The translations under genes and the position numbers were made by a program. 64,000 bases of DNA, taken from contig NZ_JAGPNL010000003.1 of the NCBI RefSeq assembly GCF_018069565.1, positions 124,001 through 188,000 on the forward strand. Reading direction: 5' to 3'. Below the pieces are notes generated by a model that was given only the letters and a program-made list of their open reading frames with translations, had not been told where the DNA came from and searched no databases. This DNA is from Streptomyces tagetis (GTDB lineage Bacteria > Actinomycetota > Actinomycetes > Streptomycetales > Streptomycetaceae). Shown piece after piece: positions 61,768 to 64,000 of the stretch (position 1 is its first letter; the number at the start of each line of letters is the position of its first letter).

Positions 61768-62228
61768 ACGAACGCCCGGCGGCCCCCGCCCCGGCGGACC
61801 CCTCGCTCGTCGCCCAACTCATCGAACTGGCGAAGCACTTGGAGGTCGCCAACAAGCGGCAGCTCCGTACCGTCCTGCACGCCGTGACCGCCGACTACCG
61901 GGTGCAGCGGATACAGGCCATCGGCCAGATGGCGCAGAACCTGGTCGGCCAGCTCTTCGCCACCGGGCTCGTGGGCGGATTCCTCTTCCTCGCCTACCAC
62001 ATGGTCCAGCGGGGCGAGTCCGGGTACGCGGTCCTGCTCGCCGGGTTCCCGGCGAGCAGCATGGCGGGGATCTTCGTCCTGCGGGTGCTGCCCGACTTCA
62101 AGGCGATGAGCGCCTTCGCCCGGCAGGCCGGCGCCCTCGCCGCGAACGGCTCCGCCGCCGTCCCCGCCCAGGCCGGACCCGGCACCGCTCCGGCCGGCGT
62201 CCCCCCGTCCGACGGCGCCGCCGTCTGA
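61764..62228 (+). CDS. Membrane protein, second of a coupled pair
   Basis: A 154-residue protein starting with TTG 61764 (AGGAG nine bases upstream) and overlapping the previous stop (TTGA). Two hydrophobic segments lie near 60-80 and 86-105; the C-terminus is Ala/Pro-rich. The function is unknown. The pair may form a membrane complex. Confidence 0.6.
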   Translation: MNERPAAPAPADPSLVAQLIELAKHLEVANKRQLRTVLHAVTADYRVQRIQAIGQMAQNLVGQLFATGLVGGFLFLAYHMVQRGESGYAVLLAGFPASSMAGIFVLRVLPDFKAMSAFARQAGALAANGSAAVPAQAGPGTAPAGVPPSDGAAV

Positions 62229-62307
62229 CCCGGCGGGCCCCGGACTTCCGCCGGTACGCGTACGCGTGACAGCCCGGCGCGCACCCGCGACACCCGCGAT
62301 GCCCCAC

Positions 62308-62405
62308 GCCCGTATACCCGTAAGCCCCGATACCCGTACGCCCGTACGCCCGTAAGCCGTACGCCCGTACGCCCGTAAGCCGTCCGCCCGTAAGCCGTCC
62401 GCCCG
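62308..62405. repeat. Degenerate CGTACGCC/CGTAAGCC tandem repeats
   Basis: A run of about ten 8-10 base units, alternating CGTACGCC and CGTAAGCC forms, with the last units CGTCCGCC. It lies directly before the terminator that ends the membrane-pair transcript. Confidence 0.7.
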
Positions 62406-62438
62406 AAGGGGCCGCCCGCACCCGGTGGGCGGCCCCTT
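62406..62438 (+). terminator. GC-rich terminator
   Basis: AAGGGGCCGCCC pairs perfectly with GGGCGGCCCCTT around a 9-base loop, followed by CGCG. The region from here to 62598 is otherwise non-coding and carries the promoter of the PucR gene. Confidence 0.8.
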
Positions 62439-62598
62439 CGCGTGCTCCGGAACCCGTGCCGGGCACCGGTTCCGGCCGGCCCCGCCCGACCCCCACCCGC
62501 CCCCCTCCCCCCGCGTTGCCGGGCTCCGGCAAGGTTTACTACCCTCTCGTTGCCGGATACCGCGCACCGGGGCGTGAACGGCAGGGGAGGGCGCGGAC

Positions 62599-63660
62599 AT
62601 GGGGGAGCAGCACGAGGCATACCTGTCGGGGTACGCCGAGATCCTGGCGGAGGTGGCCGGCACCGGGCGGCGCCTGACCCGCGACGAGTTGGACGGGCGG
62701 CGCAGGCTCGGCGAGGAGGCCGCCGAGGTCGGCCACAGCCTGCGCACCCTCGTCCGGGGCCATCTGCACGCCACCCGCGTGTCATGGCCCGGTAAAGCGG
62801 GGAGCGAGGGGACCGTCCCGAACGTGCTCGCCGCCGTCGCCCAGGCCGTCGACGCCTTCGCCGAGGGGTACGAACGCGCCCAGCGCCTCGCCGTACGCCA
62901 GGAGGAGGCGGCGCGGCGGGAGTTCATCGACGACCTGCTCTACGGCCGCAGCGACCTGGGCCGGCTCGCGGAGCGCGCCGAACGCTTCGGCCTCGTCCTC
63001 TCCCGGGCCCACGCCGTCGCGGTGGCCGAGGGCCCCGAGCCCTACGACGACACCGCGCCCGTGACACGGCTGGTGGAGACCGCGCTCATCTCCCGCTTCG
63101 GGGACCGGCGCGTCCTGATCACCACCAAGAACGGGCACCTGGTCTGCATCGCCCCCGGCGACCAGGACGAGATCCTCGCCTTCTTCGCCAAGCAGGCGTA
63201 CGCCGCCACCGACGGCGGCCGGGTGGCCATCGGCCGCGCCCAGAGCGGCCCCGGCGGCGTGGTGCACAGCTACGAGGAGGCGCTGAGCACCCTCGAACTC
63301 GCCGAGCGGCTGGAGCTGGGCGAGCACGTGGTGCGCGCCGCCGACCTGCTGGTCTACCCGGTGCTCACCCGCGACCGGCAGGCCATGGCCGACCTGGTGC
63401 TGAGCGTCCTCGGCCCGCTGCGGGACGCCCGGGGCGGCGCCGAACCGCTGCTGCGGACGCTGGAGGTGTACTTCGACGCCGGCTGCACCGCGGCCGAGGC
63501 GGCCCGCCGGCTCTCCCTGAGCGTGCGGGCGCTGACGTACCGGCTGGAGCGCGTCCACCAGTTGACCGGGGCCGACGCCTCGGACCCGGTGCACCGGTAC
63601 ACGCTCCAGACCGCGGTCATCGGGGCCCGCCTCCTGGGCTGGCCCGACGAGGACCTCTGA
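62599..63660 (+). CDS. PucR-family transcriptional regulator
   Basis: A 353-residue protein. The N-terminal half (about 1-130) is helical; a GGDEF-like middle domain follows, and the C-terminus has the PucR helix-turn-helix: LEVYFDAGCTAAEAARRLSLSVRALTYRLERV near 293-324. PucR-type regulators sense metabolites such as purine breakdown products; the effector here is unknown. ATG 62599 has GGGGAGGG upstream. It stands alone, convergent with the flotillin gene. Confidence 0.85.
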   Translation: MGEQHEAYLSGYAEILAEVAGTGRRLTRDELDGRRRLGEEAAEVGHSLRTLVRGHLHATRVSWPGKAGSEGTVPNVLAAVAQAVDAFAEGYERAQRLAVRQEEAARREFIDDLLYGRSDLGRLAERAERFGLVLSRAHAVAVAEGPEPYDDTAPVTRLVETALISRFGDRRVLITTKNGHLVCIAPGDQDEILAFFAKQAYAATDGGRVAIGRAQSGPGGVVHSYEEALSTLELAERLELGEHVVRAADLLVYPVLTRDRQAMADLVLSVLGPLRDARGGAEPLLRTLEVYFDAGCTAAEAARRLSLSVRALTYRLERVHQLTGADASDPVHRYTLQTAVIGARLLGWPDEDL

Positions 63661-63754
63661 CCCCGGAACGCGGACCGGCCCGGCCGGGGGAACCCGACCG
63701 GGCCGAAGGTCCGTCCGGACCGGAGGCGGAGCGCCCCCCGTCCGGACGGGTGGT
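63661..63754. terminator. Inverted repeats between convergent genes
   Basis: The spacer holds GGTCCGTCCGGACC and CCGTCCGGACGG palindromes and a GGCCCGG-type stem. Together they probably end both transcripts. Confidence 0.5.
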
Positions 63755-64000
63755 TCAGCCGGTGATCTGGACCTTGCCGTTGTCGGCCGGCTCCGCGACG
63801 TCGTCCTTCTTCCCGGCGAGCGGTCCGGCGCCCGCGACGTTCTTCAGCAGCGCCGCCAGGTCCACGCCGGTGGTGGAGTTCAGCAGCTCCATGCCCTGGG
63901 CCACGTTGTCCGCGACCGTGCGGGAGAGCTGGCTCGCCCCGTCGGTGGAGATGACCGTCAGCTTGTCCACGGCCGACAGCGGCTCGGACGCCTTGGCCAC
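63755..64000 (-). CDS. Flotillin/SPFH-family protein, C-terminal part only
   Basis: The last 81 residues of a longer gene that continues past the right edge. The segment SAVDKLTVISTDGASQLSRTVADNVAQG followed by TTGVDLAALLKNV is the conserved C-terminal part of actinobacterial flotillin-like proteins. Those organise membrane microdomains. The true start lies outside the window. Confidence 0.8.
   Translation of the reverse strand: MAKASEPLSAVDKLTVISTDGASQLSRTVADNVAQGMELLNSTTGVDLAALLKNVAGAGPLAGKKDDVAEPADNGKVQITG

Overview
The window is high-GC DNA with strong third-position GC bias, GTG/ATG/TTG starts, GGAGG-type ribosome binding sites and many 4-base start/stop overlaps. Together with bldG, wblA, a BldG-partner anti-sigma factor, a Crp regulator and a Tad pilus locus, this identifies a Streptomyces chromosome. 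The order from bldG to the membrane protein before tRNA-Pro matches, from memory, the conserved core around SCO3548-SCO3583 of S. coelicolor; I could not run a comparison.

Core part (1-40.7 kb): bldG and its anti-sigma partner; a DNA-repair type DECH helicase; a leftward Tad/Flp operon (ssd-tadA-tadB-tadC-pilin-tadE-tadE-like); a HAD phosphatase; a degenerate Fic protein divergent from a CooC-like ATPase; a polysaccharide-deacetylase lipoprotein; a SulP transporter fused to a beta-carbonic anhydrase; acsA; nhaA; a small holin-family membrane protein coupled to an epoxide-hydrolase-like enzyme; a MarP-type periplasmic protease, two Nudix hydrolases, nth and crp; a metallo-beta-lactamase protein, RidA and DUF4177; a pair of ArsA/GET3-type ATPases; wblA; a bifunctional penicillin-binding protein that looks leaderless; YqeY; a metallophosphoesterase; a six-helix membrane protein; and tRNA-Pro(CGG).

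Accessory part 1 (40.7-47.6 kb): directly after tRNA-Pro lie a decayed IS3-type transposase fragment and a stretch of visibly lower GC. It carries a membrane protein, an overlapping TIR-domain protein and a DGQHR/ParB-like protein. High-GC genes follow for a membrane-anchored Mrr-type nuclease and a 900-residue STAND-type NTPase. The set looks like a defence island, by inference only.

Accessory part 2 (47.6-62.4 kb): a secreted peptidase diverges from a tightly coupled run of ATP-grasp ligase, DUF364 protein, cysteine-synthase-like PLP enzyme, enolase-superfamily epimerase and MFS exporter, followed by a methyltransferase and a complete nickel/peptide-type ABC importer. A near-perfect Zur box (49194-49208) sits inside the promoter between the two arms. 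I read this as a zinc-repressed biosynthesis, export and re-uptake system for a small, non-NRPS metallophore. It is the most interesting system here. Two coupled small membrane proteins, a PucR-type regulator and the C-terminus of a flotillin-like protein close the window.
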